A stretch of DNA of 30,491 bases, taken from the NCBI GenBank assembly GCA_003162555.1, contig PMNQ01000107.1, positions 3,189-33,679 of the forward strand. The letters are read 5' to 3'. Positions 1 to 8,654 of this stretch are shown one piece after another (position 1 is the stretch's first letter; every line of letters begins with the position of its first letter). The notes under the pieces are model-generated. The model searched no databases, had not been told where the DNA came from, and saw only the letters and a list, made by a program, of their open reading frames with translations. The stretch comes from Gammaproteobacteria bacterium. GTDB taxonomy: Bacteria; Pseudomonadota; Gammaproteobacteria; Steroidobacterales; Steroidobacteraceae. The translations under genes were made by a program, and so were the position numbers.

Positions 1-680
1 AGGTTGCCGCCGCCGTCGGCCGTTACCGACCCGACAACGTGATCTTTCCGGCAGCGGCGCGCGACCTGCGCCCCAAGGACTGGCGCGCCTACGGCAAGCA
101 ATACATCGAGGAGACGCGCCGTCACCGGCAAACGGATCGGCCGCGCTTCACCGACAAAATGCCGAACAATTTCCCGCTGATCGGATTCCTGCACCTGATC
201 CTGCCGAACGCCCGGATCATCAACGCCTGCCGGCATCCGCTCGATAGCCTGCTCGGGAACTACAAACAGCTCTACGGCGGCGGTCCGGACTACAGCTACG
301 ACATGGAGGAACTCTCCGACTACTACCGCCAGTACCACCGCATCATGCAGCACTGGCAGGATGTACTGCCCGGCAAGGTGCTGACGGTTCACTACGAAGA
401 TACGGTGCTGGACCTGGAATCACAGGTCAGGCGCATCCTCGAGCACTGCGGCCTGCCGTTCGAGGAATCGTGCCTGCATTTCTACCGCAACGAACGCAGC
501 GTGAAGACGGCGAGTTCCGAACAGGTGCGGCGACCGATCTACACCGAGGCGCTGGGCGTCTGGCGGCGCTACGACAAACACCTTGGGCTCTGGAAGACGG
601 AACTCGCCGACATCATCGCAGCGCTGCCCGAACGCGTACAGAATGCGGGGCTGAGCGCGACCCAGAGGGGTCAGTCGTAA
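1..680 (+). CDS. Sulfotransferase, C-terminal part (5' end outside window)
   Basis: The reading frame is open from base 3, so the gene begins upstream of the window. The visible part resembles the PAPS-dependent sulfotransferases often fused to N-terminal TPR repeats (Sulfotransfer_3-like). It shows TDKMPNNF followed by a hydrophobic strand, then a CRHPLDSLLGNYK segment that matches the 3'-phosphate-binding loop, where Arg and Ser contact PAPS. VHYEDTVLDLESQVRRIL and the late WRRYDKHLG motif are typical of the C-terminal half. The P-loop-like 5'-phosphosulfate-binding site and any TPR repeats would lie upstream and cannot be seen. The family transfers sulfate from PAPS to a carbohydrate, lipid or peptide hydroxyl; the acceptor here is unknown. 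The 3' end overlaps the converging propeller gene by 10 bp. Confidence 0.85.
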   Translation, partial: VAAAVGRYRPDNVIFPAAARDLRPKDWRAYGKQYIEETRRHRQTDRPRFTDKMPNNFPLIGFLHLILPNARIINACRHPLDSLLGNYKQLYGGGPDYSYDMEELSDYYRQYHRIMQHWQDVLPGKVLTVHYEDTVLDLESQVRRILEHCGLPFEESCLHFYRNERSVKTASSEQVRRPIYTEALGVWRRYDKHLGLWKTELADIIAALPERVQNAGLSATQRGQS

Positions 681-1600
681 GGCCAGACCTCGAGTCCGTG
701 GATCGCGTTGCGGATATCGCGCGTCAGATTGACCGACAGCACAATTTCATTCGCCTTCAGGTCGTAAATCGTCACCGTGGACGGTGAGGATCCGCCCGCA
801 ACGACCGTATCACTGATCAGGCACAGCCCGCGGGCGAATCCCTGCCGCGCAATGCCGCTCGTGTCGGCGTCGCGATAAGTCAGCGTCTCTGGATCGTAGG
901 TCGGCACCTTCATGATGCGGTCCTCGCGATCGTCGCGACCTGAATAGCGCAACGTGCCCGCTTCGGTGTCGTTGAACAGCACGCCGTTGCGGAACGGCCG
1001 TGCATTGTGCGTGCCCGGCGGCAGTTCCACCGACATCGAGACGCGCTTGCCGTTGTACATCAGCATGCCGCCGGTGTGCAGGCCGCTCAGGTACATGCCA
1101 GTGGCGTCGGCGTACACGCTGTTGATGTGCAGCTTGTTCAAGGGCAGCGGTCCCGCCTCGCCCATCGGGTCGAAGCGCGCGAAGTAGAAACGGTACTGCC
1201 GCTCCTGCACGTTCATGGCCCAATCGAAAGTTTGCTTGTCGAGATTGAAGCCGAGAATGCTGTCGAAGCCGGTCGAGGTCAGGAACAGCTCGCGATCGTT
1301 GATCCAGATCTCGTGGCAGTGCCGCAGGTACGGGCTGCGCCAGGATCCGACGCGGCGAAAATCCGGCGTGTAGGCGAACAACTCGTCGCTCGATGCCATG
1401 TAGACCAGCCCGCCATCGAAGGCGATGCCGCGCAGGCCGCGATCCCAGCCACGCCCCTGCCAGTCGATGTCGACCGTGTTCCAGTCAATGGTCTGAAAGA
1501 CCTCGCGCGAGGGCAGGTCGATCAGGTAAACGCCACCGTGACTCTCGCCTTTCCGGCTGCCGCGCACGACCGACGAGGCCACGAGTCGCCTGACGTCCAC
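671..1600 (-). CDS. Beta-propeller protein, DUF4915/TIGR03032-like
   Basis: This 309-residue protein has repeated blade-like strands (GVYLIDL, GLVYMASSDELFAY, GMYLSGLHTGGMLMYNG, GVLFNDTEAGTLRY, STVTIYDL) and an IHGLEVWP ending. These recall DUF4915/TIGR03032-type propellers, a family of unknown biochemical role. No signal peptide is seen, so it is probably cytoplasmic. The start is GTG, with a weak AGG-type ribosome site; no better ATG is available. It lies 33 bp downstream of the TonB-dependent receptor stop and looks like the last gene of the long minus-strand run. Its end overlaps the convergent sulfotransferase gene. A ligand-binding or enzyme-like propeller role is inference only. Confidence 0.7.
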   Translation of the reverse strand: MDVRRLVASSVVRGSRKGESHGGVYLIDLPSREVFQTIDWNTVDIDWQGRGWDRGLRGIAFDGGLVYMASSDELFAYTPDFRRVGSWRSPYLRHCHEIWINDRELFLTSTGFDSILGFNLDKQTFDWAMNVQERQYRFYFARFDPMGEAGPLPLNKLHINSVYADATGMYLSGLHTGGMLMYNGKRVSMSVELPPGTHNARPFRNGVLFNDTEAGTLRYSGRDDREDRIMKVPTYDPETLTYRDADTSGIARQGFARGLCLISDTVVAGGSSPSTVTIYDLKANEIVLSVNLTRDIRNAIHGLEVWPYD

Positions 1601-1633
1601 AGACCTGCCTCGCTGGCCCGCCGCCGCAGCGGC

Positions 1634-4102
1634 CTAGAAATTCTTGCGCAGCGTCAGACCGATATTCCGAGGCCGGAACCGCGCCTGCAGGTTGTGGAAG
1701 CGCGGATCGCTGAACTCGTCGGCATAAGACTCTTCACCCGTGGAAATCCAGTTCGCGCCCTGCGAATCCCACACATTGTCGATCTTGAGCGTCAGCTCGG
1801 TCTTGCTCGGCAAGTTGAGCCCGAGCATGACTTTGCCGAAACGCCACGGCTCGACGCGGCCCCGCGGTCCATTGTCCGCAGCACGGAACAGGCTCTGGTA
1901 CTCGGCGCCCTGATAGCTGAAGTCATACCGCGCCCAAAGATCACCGCCCATCGGCTTCCAGTTGAAGGCGTATTCGATGCCAACGGCCGCCTTGAATTTC
2001 GGTGCGCCGACCATTGTGGTGCCTGCCGGTATCACGCTGCCGTCTGGATAGTGCACGTCCTGCGTGATTTTCGGATCCGCGGCCGTCAGGTTGAAATCCA
2101 TCGATATCTTGCGCGAAACCTTGGCCGCACCGCTGATCTCGATGCCCTTGGTCTCCGCGGTACCACCGTTGATGGTGCCTCGCACCCACCACGGGCTGCT
2201 GACGTTCGTACCGTCGCCCGCGTGGCTGCTTTCGAGCTGGATATCGTCCCAGCGCATCATGAACAACGAGACATTGAGCGTGACGCGCCGATCGAACCAT
2301 TGGCTCTTGAGTCCGGCCTCGTAGTTGAACAATTTGTCGGGCTCGTACTTGAGCGGGATCAGGCCGGTACTGGCGGCGCGCTGGCTGTTGTAACCGCCCA
2401 GGCGGAAGCCCTCGCTGAACAGCGCATAGGCCATGACATCCTTGTTGAACTTGTACTGCGTGCCGAGCTTGAACAGCGTGGCGCTGTCACTGCCATTGCG
2501 TTCGTTGTCACCCGACGCATTCACGGGTACACCCAGCGGCACATCGTAATTCTGATTTATCCCGCGGTTGTATTTGAACCAGCGGCCGCCGACGGTCACC
2601 GTCCACGGATCGGTGAGCTTGTAGCTCATCTCGCCGAATACGGCGGTCTGCTTGACGACGCGATCAAACCATTGTGCGTAAATCGTGGTGGTCGGCGGCA
2701 GCGGACATTGCGCGGCCGGCACAGTGCCACCGCAGGCCAAAGCCTGGGAGGCGGGCCAGGCCCAGGTGTTCATGAACTGCTGGTTGTCGGTGCCGTAGTA
2801 CCAGTTGTCATGCACGCGCTCGAAGAACAGGCCGCCGATCCACTGCAGGCGGCTCGTGCCCTTGGAGGTCAGGCGAATCTCCTGCGAAAAGCGGTACTGC
2901 CACTGGTCATTGAACACGGTGCTGGTCGTGAATGAGCCGTCGGTGATCAGACGGGTGTCGTAGATGCTGTACTTGTTGGGCACGCCAGAATCGGTCGGAG
3001 TGGTGTAGTAGCTGCCGTAGTGCTTGGCCTTGTACTGCTCATAGGTCATGTTGTCGGTTTCATAGGTCATGTGCCGCTGGAAGTAAGCGGTCGCTGACTT
3101 CAGTTCGGCAAAACCCAGGTCGACATTGACCGTCACGGCATCCTGCCACCAGTTGTCGTGGCGGGATTGATCGATGAAACGCGTGATCTTGGCATCACCC
3201 AGGTACGGGTCGCTGAGCCAGTCACCGTGGGTGTTGTCGTTCTGCGCGGTGTAGTTGAACAGCACATTGGCCCGGTCACTCACCGTCCACAGTGCGGCGA
3301 GGCGGCCACCGCTGACCTGCCAGATGTTGGAGTTGTCCTTGGCGACGTTGGCGTTGGTCAAGCCGTGGGCCAGGTCAGGGCCCAGCACGTTGTCGATCCA
3401 GCCGCCCTCCTTGGAGTAGAAGCCGACGACTCGCAGCGCGAGCTTGTCGTCGATCAGCGGAATGTTGAGGTGGCCGTCGGCCTCGTAGCTGTCGGCGCCG
3501 CCCTTGGTCGTAAAGCCGGTGGCGCTGTACTGGCCCGAGAAGCCCTTGTAATCCGGTTTGTTGGTGATGATGCGCAGCACGCCGGTCTCGGCCGAGGAGC
3601 CAAACAGCGTGCCTTGCGGGCCCGGCAGCGCCTCGACCCGCTCGATGTCCACGAGGTAGGGGCTGACCTGCGTGGCATTGGTGGTGATCGGCTGATCGTC
3701 GAGGTAGACGCCCGCCTGGGCGTCACCGTAGAAATCTTCGGTGTCGGTCGCTACGCCGCGGAACACGATATCGTTGCGCCCCGGCTGGAGCTGCGCCAGC
3801 GTCACGCTGGGCAGCTGCTTGATGTAATCGCCCATCTCCTTGACGCCGGTCTTTTCGATCTGCTCGTTGCCGAGCACGATGATGCTCTGGGGCACGTCCT
3901 GGACGTTGGTCTTGCGCAGCGTCGCCGTGACGACGATTTCCTCGAGCGTGAGATCGCTTTTCGCCGCTTGCGCGTTGGCCTGCTGCGCATTCGCGTGTGG
4001 GGCGGCGTATAGCGCGGCGGTAATGGCCGCAGCCAGCATGGAGCTGCCGCGGGCAGACCCGGGCGCAATTACTTTCCGATTATTCTTCGACGCTGCCGCC
4101 AT
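1634..4102 (-). CDS. TonB-dependent outer-membrane receptor
   Basis: This 822-residue protein is a 22-stranded outer-membrane gated channel that takes up a bulky ligand using TonB energy. The N-terminus is basic, followed by a hydrophobic stretch ending in PHANAQ, which reads as a signal peptide. A TonB-box-like EEIVVTA is followed by the plug domain (VPQSIIVLGNEQIEKTG, VFRGVATD, YLDDQPI, RVEALPGPQGTLFGSSAETGVLRIITNKP). The barrel ends in the expected aromatic residue (KNF). I chose the ATG at 4102 because GGGGG sits six to seven bases upstream; a TTG at 4153 would add 17 residues without a ribosome site. No SusD-like partner is present, as expected for Proteobacteria. The ligand is not visible in the sequence; the upstream GH15 and glucose dehydrogenase genes hint at an oligoglucoside. 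Confidence 0.93.
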   Translation of the reverse strand: MAAASKNNRKVIAPGSARGSSMLAAAITAALYAAPHANAQQANAQAAKSDLTLEEIVVTATLRKTNVQDVPQSIIVLGNEQIEKTGVKEMGDYIKQLPSVTLAQLQPGRNDIVFRGVATDTEDFYGDAQAGVYLDDQPITTNATQVSPYLVDIERVEALPGPQGTLFGSSAETGVLRIITNKPDYKGFSGQYSATGFTTKGGADSYEADGHLNIPLIDDKLALRVVGFYSKEGGWIDNVLGPDLAHGLTNANVAKDNSNIWQVSGGRLAALWTVSDRANVLFNYTAQNDNTHGDWLSDPYLGDAKITRFIDQSRHDNWWQDAVTVNVDLGFAELKSATAYFQRHMTYETDNMTYEQYKAKHYGSYYTTPTDSGVPNKYSIYDTRLITDGSFTTSTVFNDQWQYRFSQEIRLTSKGTSRLQWIGGLFFERVHDNWYYGTDNQQFMNTWAWPASQALACGGTVPAAQCPLPPTTTIYAQWFDRVVKQTAVFGEMSYKLTDPWTVTVGGRWFKYNRGINQNYDVPLGVPVNASGDNERNGSDSATLFKLGTQYKFNKDVMAYALFSEGFRLGGYNSQRAASTGLIPLKYEPDKLFNYEAGLKSQWFDRRVTLNVSLFMMRWDDIQLESSHAGDGTNVSSPWWVRGTINGGTAETKGIEISGAAKVSRKISMDFNLTAADPKITQDVHYPDGSVIPAGTTMVGAPKFKAAVGIEYAFNWKPMGGDLWARYDFSYQGAEYQSLFRAADNGPRGRVEPWRFGKVMLGLNLPSKTELTLKIDNVWDSQGANWISTGEESYADEFSDPRFHNLQARFRPRNIGLTLRKNF

Positions 4103-4189
4103 GCCAATCCCCCTACTCCCACTATCGACAATGGCAATAGTAGGCGTTCTCAATAGCTTTGAGTAGTGACCGGCCGTTTTACGGGGTTT

Positions 4190-4765
4190 TCAGGCCTTTG
4201 CGGGCCTCGGAACGGGCTCTTTGTCGGCCGGCACATAGTCAAAAATGAAGTGAATCCGATCAGTGTCGCCCTTGTTGGCCACGCTGTGCATCAGCCTGTT
4301 GTTGATTTCGTAGACCTGCCCGACTTCGAGCTTGAACGGGCGGCCGTCGACGGTGAAACGCACGCGTGGATTGGTGGTGATAGGCACGTGGATGCGGTGG
4401 CCGCAATTAAAGGATGGGTGCGCGTCACGATGCGGGTCGATCTTGCTGCCAGCCATCAGCTTGGCGGCCATGGCGCGGATGATGCGCCCGCCCGGTGGAT
4501 ACCAGCGCTCGATGATCGAATCCATGAGCGGCACGGCCACCGGGGCCAGGCGTGCCCAGCCCGGTTGCCGGAGCACATCCATGCGCGGCCACGGATCGAC
4601 TTCGGCAAACAGCAGCACGATGGATTGCGTCAGCCGATGCACCTCGTAATCTTTCTGCCGCTCTACCTGCTCGTTCCAGGCCGCATCATCCTGCGCGGCA
4701 ATGGCCGCGGTCAGCGGCGCGACGTCAATCTCGCCATGGCAGAGCACACGCGATTCGATATCCAT
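4190..4765 (-). CDS. Aspartyl/asparaginyl beta-hydroxylase-like Fe(II)/2-oxoglutarate dioxygenase
   Basis: This 191-residue protein matches the single-domain bacterial relatives of aspartyl/asparaginyl beta-hydroxylase (AspH). The visible core is KIDPHRDAH (His112 and Asp114), RIHVPITTNPRVRF, VGQVYEINNRLMHSV (His160) and DRIHFIFDY (Arg170). His112 and His160 are the likely iron ligands and Arg170 the likely 2-oxoglutarate anchor; AspH itself uses a two-His site. The family hydroxylates peptide side chains or small molecules in the cytoplasm. The ATG start lies 10 bp after the DUF4337 stop and the gene is 87 bp upstream of the TonB receptor, so co-transcription is likely. Similar small dioxygenases occur near TonB receptors and sulfotransferases in other Proteobacteria, from memory. 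The substrate is unknown. Confidence 0.88.
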   Translation of the reverse strand: MDIESRVLCHGEIDVAPLTAAIAAQDDAAWNEQVERQKDYEVHRLTQSIVLLFAEVDPWPRMDVLRQPGWARLAPVAVPLMDSIIERWYPPGGRIIRAMAAKLMAGSKIDPHRDAHPSFNCGHRIHVPITTNPRVRFTVDGRPFKLEVGQVYEINNRLMHSVANKGDTDRIHFIFDYVPADKEPVPRPAKA

Positions 4766-4775
4766 GGAATGGATT

Positions 4776-5333
4776 CTAGGCCCAGGCGGCGATCCAGAAA
4801 CTGATACCCGCCAGCGCGCTGCAGCCGGAGATCAGCAGCAGCCAGCGCTGGCGCGTCAGCACGGTGAGAGCCGCCAGCGCGATACCCACCTGCACCAGCG
4901 CCAGGGCCTGCGCCAGGTGCCGGTGAGGCAGGAAAGCGCGCGCGCTGGCTGCATCGGCGGCTTTCGCTTCATCGTCGAGTGACTTCGCGGCCTTCTGGAT
5001 GTCGGCCTTTTCATCGGCATAGCGCCGGGCTTCGGCGGCCAGCGCCGCGCGCGCAGCGTCCGTGCTGCCGGCGGCCTGCTCCATGATGACCTGCTTGATG
5101 CCCTTGGCCTGGTAATAGGCCCATTGGTCCGAGGCCTCGGATTTCTTCAGGATGGCTTCGTTCTTCAGCTCAAGGCCCAGCGATTCGCTGCCGGAATTCT
5201 GATAGCTGATGATGGCGCCGATGGTCGCCAGCACGGCCGTGAACATCGCGACATTGCGCCCCAGTGAATCAACGTGGGCGGCGTGCTCGACCGCGTGCTC
5301 ATGTTGCCCTGCCACTTCGAATTCTTCGCTCAT
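4776..5333 (-). CDS. DUF4337 membrane protein
   Basis: This 185-residue protein has the layout of DUF4337. A short acidic/His-rich N-terminus leads into one membrane segment (about residues 27-44). A charged Ala/Lys/Glu-rich helical stretch follows (about 50-130, including QWAYYQAKGIKQ, the most family-like motif), then two C-terminal membrane segments (about 140-160 and 164-183). The middle part is likely an amphipathic or coiled helix outside the membrane. No function is established for the family. It sits 32 bp after the GH15 gene and 10 bp before the dioxygenase gene, in the same direction. Confidence 0.8.
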   Translation of the reverse strand: MSEEFEVAGQHEHAVEHAAHVDSLGRNVAMFTAVLATIGAIISYQNSGSESLGLELKNEAILKKSEASDQWAYYQAKGIKQVIMEQAAGSTDAARAALAAEARRYADEKADIQKAAKSLDDEAKAADAASARAFLPHRHLAQALALVQVGIALAALTVLTRQRWLLLISGCSALAGISFWIAAWA

Positions 5334-5365
5334 GCGTCAAAGTGTGCTGAGCGCCGCCGCAAAAA

Positions 5366-7732
5366 TCAATGCACGGCTACCGTGAAGTTGACGCCTTCCC
5401 AGCGCGCGGCCTCGGTCCAGTAGGGCGTGAACGCCACGCTCGCGCCGGCCGGCAGCGCGGCGGTCTCGATGTCGAGGTAGTGCGTGCCGAGACCGCTTTG
5501 CCGGGTGTTGCCGTCGGTACTGGTGCGCCAATCGTCCACCGACCAGCGGATGCGCGCCGGGGCGAGCAGTTCGATGCGCAGCGTACAGCCGGCTGGCAGC
5601 ACACGCAGTTTCTGATTGAAGCGCCAGCCGCGCAAAACCGAGCCGGTCTTGCACACCACGTAGCGATCGCGCGTCTGCGGCGGCATGTCGTACACGCTAC
5701 CATCGGCCAACGAGCGCACCAGCTTCAGGTACTCGGCGTGCGCCCACACCAGCGGCATGGCCGAACCCGCCGGCCGTCCAAGCAGCAATTCGCGCTCGGG
5801 GATGTCGGGTGAATCCCAGGTCTGCTCGGGAAGCAGACCGCCCGGGCCCGCCATGGCTTCGAAGGATCGCTGCAGGCGCGCCGCGATCGTGGCGTTGCCG
5901 CGCGCCAGCTCGTAGTGCGCACGTTCGCCGGTAAGCAGAGGCCACAGCCTGCCGACGCCGGTGCCGTCGAAGGGCGAGCCGTCAGCGTGCTCACCGTAGC
6001 CATCGTCGCTGTAGCGATGCCAGGCCGGCCCATAAGGCAACTGTGTCGCCAGCACCGCGTCGATGACGCGCAGCGTGTTGACGATACGCGGATCGGCCGC
6101 GTCGCGCAGTCCGAAGCGCACCAGCGCCAGCGCGTCGGTGGAAATGATTTCATCCGCGCGGCGCTGCGCGTCGCCGTCCGGCCGGTTCCGGATGTCGATC
6201 AAGTCATCCGCACCGTCGCTGTCGCCTTCGGCGATGCGCACGTAGTAACCGTCAACGCCACACTTGCGCGCCAGCGGCGTGTCTTGTACATACAGCCAGC
6301 GTTCGATCTGCGCGTTCCAGCTGTCGGCCGTGTCGCGCAGGTACGGCGCCAGTTCCGGCTCGCCGCATTTCCCGGCCCATTCCGCCGCAATCAGCAACGC
6401 GGCGATCTCGGCGGCCAGCGTGTATGGCGTGTATCCGCCGTCTTCCTCCCAGCGATCCTGTGCTGTCACCGGCCCGTTGCACACCAGGTACGAAGCCGCG
6501 GCGCGCACCATCGGCCAGAAGCGGCGCGTGCTGATGTCTTCGGGCAGCAGCGCGCCTTCGCGCGTCGCCAGATCGAACAGCAGCACGGGGAGCGCCGTCT
6601 CGTCCATCTGCAGGCCCTGCCAGTAAGCCGTGCCGTCGACCCACATGTTCTGCGGCCAATGCCCGTCGGCGTGCTGCGTCGAAGCCAGGTACACGAGCGC
6701 CGCGCGCGCCTCGGGCCGCGCTCCCGCCGCCAGCAGCCCGCCCGCAGACTGCACCATGTCGCGCGGCCACACGAGGTGGTAGCCACCGAGGTCGCCGTCG
6801 CCCTTGGAAAACCCCCAGGGCACGGCCAGGCTCGCAAGCAGCGCGCCGGGAATCAGCTTGGATTCATGCGTCTTGATGACCGCAGTGCTGACTTCGGAGA
6901 GCGTGGCGCGCGGCCCGACCGCGAGTTCCGACTGCCAATGCTCCCAGGGCCTGACATATCGATCGAGCAGCGCCGGGAATCCTTCTTCCAGCGACGCCCG
7001 CGCCTGATGCCCCGCCTCTTCCGCGCCGCGGCCCACGGCGATCGCCAGCACCGTTTCCTCATCGCGCAACGGCAACTCGCCGACCAGCGCGACGTTGCCG
7101 TTTTCAGCGCGCGTGTAGTGCCACTGCAGCGAGCCGTGCGCCATCAGGTCCTGCCAGCCGTCCGACGCGCCGACGAATCCAACCGAACGCGCGGTGAAGC
7201 CGTTCGAGGCCATCAGGCACAGGGCGCGATCGTCGCGCGATGCGAACAACCCAGGCGTATCCCGATAATCGGCGAGCCACGCGGTATTGCCGGCGCCGTA
7301 ATTGCCGAGGTGCGCGGCCAGCAGCACATACACACGGTATCCGGCCGCACTGCCCTTGAGCACCGCGAATTTCAGCCGCACCATCACCACCGGCCGCTCC
7401 GCATCGGTGATGATCTCGGTCTGCAGGCGAAAGCGTCCCTGCGTGCATTCGGAGCCGACTGCGTAATAGGGAACGCCGGGCCGCGGGCAGCGCGTCAGGT
7501 TGCGCGCATGCCGCTTGATCTCGGCGACGAAACCATCCGGCCCCGCGATAAGGAAACCGACGTCGCGGGTGACCGCCTCGTCGATGCGCGGCGCATAGAT
7601 CTCGTTGATGATGCCGTGCGAGAGCGTGAACCAGATCGGACTGCCGCCGAGGGCTGTACCGACGCCGCTCTTCGCAGCGGATGTCCAGCGCCCGGGTATG
7701 CCCGGCCAGCCCGGTGCGTAGCTCTCAACCAT
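5366..7732 (-). CDS. GH15 glucoamylase-like glycoside hydrolase
   Basis: This 788-residue protein is a full-length bacterial/archaeal-type GH15 enzyme (glucan 1,4-alpha-glucosidase family), which inverts and releases beta-glucose from alpha-glucan ends. An N-terminal super-sandwich domain (GGSPIWFTLSHGIINEIYAPRIDEAVTRD) precedes the (alpha/alpha)6 barrel. The barrel contains YHLVWPRDM near residue 324, WEEDGGYTP near 430 with the probable general acid Glu, and PEQTWD near 636 with the probable general base Glu. The C-terminal part returns to beta structure. No signal peptide is seen, so a cytoplasmic location is likely. The ATG at 7732 has GGTGAG just upstream; a GTG three codons earlier is the alternative. 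It follows the SDR stop by 24 bp. Substrates such as dextrins, trehalose or kojibiose cannot be separated by eye. Confidence 0.9.
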   Translation of the reverse strand: MVESYAPGWPGIPGRWTSAAKSGVGTALGGSPIWFTLSHGIINEIYAPRIDEAVTRDVGFLIAGPDGFVAEIKRHARNLTRCPRPGVPYYAVGSECTQGRFRLQTEIITDAERPVVMVRLKFAVLKGSAAGYRVYVLLAAHLGNYGAGNTAWLADYRDTPGLFASRDDRALCLMASNGFTARSVGFVGASDGWQDLMAHGSLQWHYTRAENGNVALVGELPLRDEETVLAIAVGRGAEEAGHQARASLEEGFPALLDRYVRPWEHWQSELAVGPRATLSEVSTAVIKTHESKLIPGALLASLAVPWGFSKGDGDLGGYHLVWPRDMVQSAGGLLAAGARPEARAALVYLASTQHADGHWPQNMWVDGTAYWQGLQMDETALPVLLFDLATREGALLPEDISTRRFWPMVRAAASYLVCNGPVTAQDRWEEDGGYTPYTLAAEIAALLIAAEWAGKCGEPELAPYLRDTADSWNAQIERWLYVQDTPLARKCGVDGYYVRIAEGDSDGADDLIDIRNRPDGDAQRRADEIISTDALALVRFGLRDAADPRIVNTLRVIDAVLATQLPYGPAWHRYSDDGYGEHADGSPFDGTGVGRLWPLLTGERAHYELARGNATIAARLQRSFEAMAGPGGLLPEQTWDSPDIPERELLLGRPAGSAMPLVWAHAEYLKLVRSLADGSVYDMPPQTRDRYVVCKTGSVLRGWRFNQKLRVLPAGCTLRIELLAPARIRWSVDDWRTSTDGNTRQSGLGTHYLDIETAALPAGASVAFTPYWTEAARWEGVNFTVAVH

Positions 7733-7756
7733 TGCGCTCACCGGCCATGATTGCGT

Positions 7757-8539
7757 TTACCCGCCATGGGCGAACTCCGGATAGTCGCTCATTGCGCCGT
7801 CGCAAAAGACAGTGCTTCCGGTCATGTAAGACGCGAGGCCGGACACCAGGAAGGCCGCGACGCGCGCAACTTCCTCCGGTTCTCCCATGCGGCCGAGCGG
7901 AATCTTCGTCAGCAGATCACGCAGCGTTTCGGGATTGCTCCACACGTTCTGATTGATGGGCGTGCGAATCGCGCCCGGCGCGAGCGCCAGAACGCGGACG
8001 CCAAACGGCGCCGCTTCCTGCGCCAGCGTCTGCGTCAGCATCGCCAGTCCCGCCTTGCTCGCGGTGTAGGCGCTGAAGCCGCTCCAGGCGATGCGCTCGT
8101 GCACCGAAGTCATGTTGAGCACGACGCCGCTCCGTTGCCCCACCATGCGCTTCAGCGCCTCACGCGCGCACAGGAAACTGCCGTACAGGTTGACGCGCAG
8201 CACGCGTTCCCAGACGGCCGGTTCGGCTTCCCAGGCAAGCGCCGATGCGCCGTCAATCCCAGCGTTATTCACGAGCGCATCGATGCCGCCCCACTGGCGA
8301 TCGAGTTCAGCAAACATCGCGCCCACCTGCGTAGCGTCGCTGACATCGGCCGTAAGGCCAATGGCCTCGGCGCCCGCAGCATGGAGTTCGGCCAGCAGCG
8401 CATCCGTCGCCTCCGGATGGACGAGGTAATTGACCGCCACGCGCGCCCCGCAAGCGGCAAGCTGACGCGCGATCGCTGCGCCGATACCGGAGTTGGCGCC
8501 AGTGACGAGGATGCGCGCGCGGTTGAGTGCTATTTCCAT
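7757..8539 (-). CDS. SDR family oxidoreductase, glucose 1-dehydrogenase-like
   Basis: This 260-residue classical short-chain dehydrogenase has the cofactor loop TGANSGIG (13-20), NNAG (91-94) and catalytic Ser145, Tyr158 and Lys162 (YTASK). The C-terminal section (IPLGRMGEPEEVARVAAFL, then YMTGSTVFCDGAMSDYPEF) closely recalls Bacillus-type glucose 1-dehydrogenases, which oxidise beta-D-glucose to gluconolactone with NAD(P)+. The ATG at 8539 is chosen because the conserved N-terminal strand (ARILVTG) begins just after it; the open frame continues upstream without family-like sequence. It is the first gene of the minus-strand run and directly precedes the glucoamylase-like gene, whose product is beta-glucose. 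That pairing supports, but does not prove, glucose as the substrate. Confidence 0.85.
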   Translation of the reverse strand: MEIALNRARILVTGANSGIGAAIARQLAACGARVAVNYLVHPEATDALLAELHAAGAEAIGLTADVSDATQVGAMFAELDRQWGGIDALVNNAGIDGASALAWEAEPAVWERVLRVNLYGSFLCAREALKRMVGQRSGVVLNMTSVHERIAWSGFSAYTASKAGLAMLTQTLAQEAAPFGVRVLALAPGAIRTPINQNVWSNPETLRDLLTKIPLGRMGEPEEVARVAAFLVSGLASYMTGSTVFCDGAMSDYPEFAHGG

Positions 8540-8618
8540 GAACTGGCCGAAGCGACGGGTTCCATAGTGTAAGCCGCCGGCGCTGCCAGGGGGTGGCATC
8601 GGGATGGCATTGCGCAGA

Positions 8619-8624
8619 TATAAT
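8619..8624 (+). promoter_or_regulatory. Candidate -10 box for the 8655 membrane-protein gene
   Basis: A perfect TATAAT lies 30 bp before the ATG at 8655. No convincing -35 is seen; TGGCAT at 8594 is a weak option with a 19-bp gap. Its position downstream of an in-frame ATG at 8604 argues for the later start codon. Confidence 0.4.
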
Positions 8625-8654
8625 GAAGGCGTTCGGCAGTCAGAGATCGACATC

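Noticed and set aside
1007..2935. Long plus-strand open frame (642 codons) opposite the propeller and TonB receptor genes
   Set aside because: It lies antisense to well-supported genes, has no domain, and its His/Arg/Val-rich composition is typical of an antisense frame in GC-rich DNA.
3158..4012. Plus-strand 284-codon frame opposite the receptor N-terminus
   Set aside because: It is antisense to the signal peptide, TonB box and plug domain of the receptor.
5915..7750. Long plus-strand open frame (611 codons) opposite the GH15 gene
   Set aside because: It is fully antisense to a full-length glycoside hydrolase with catalytic motifs; the translated sequence is Arg-rich without recognisable features.
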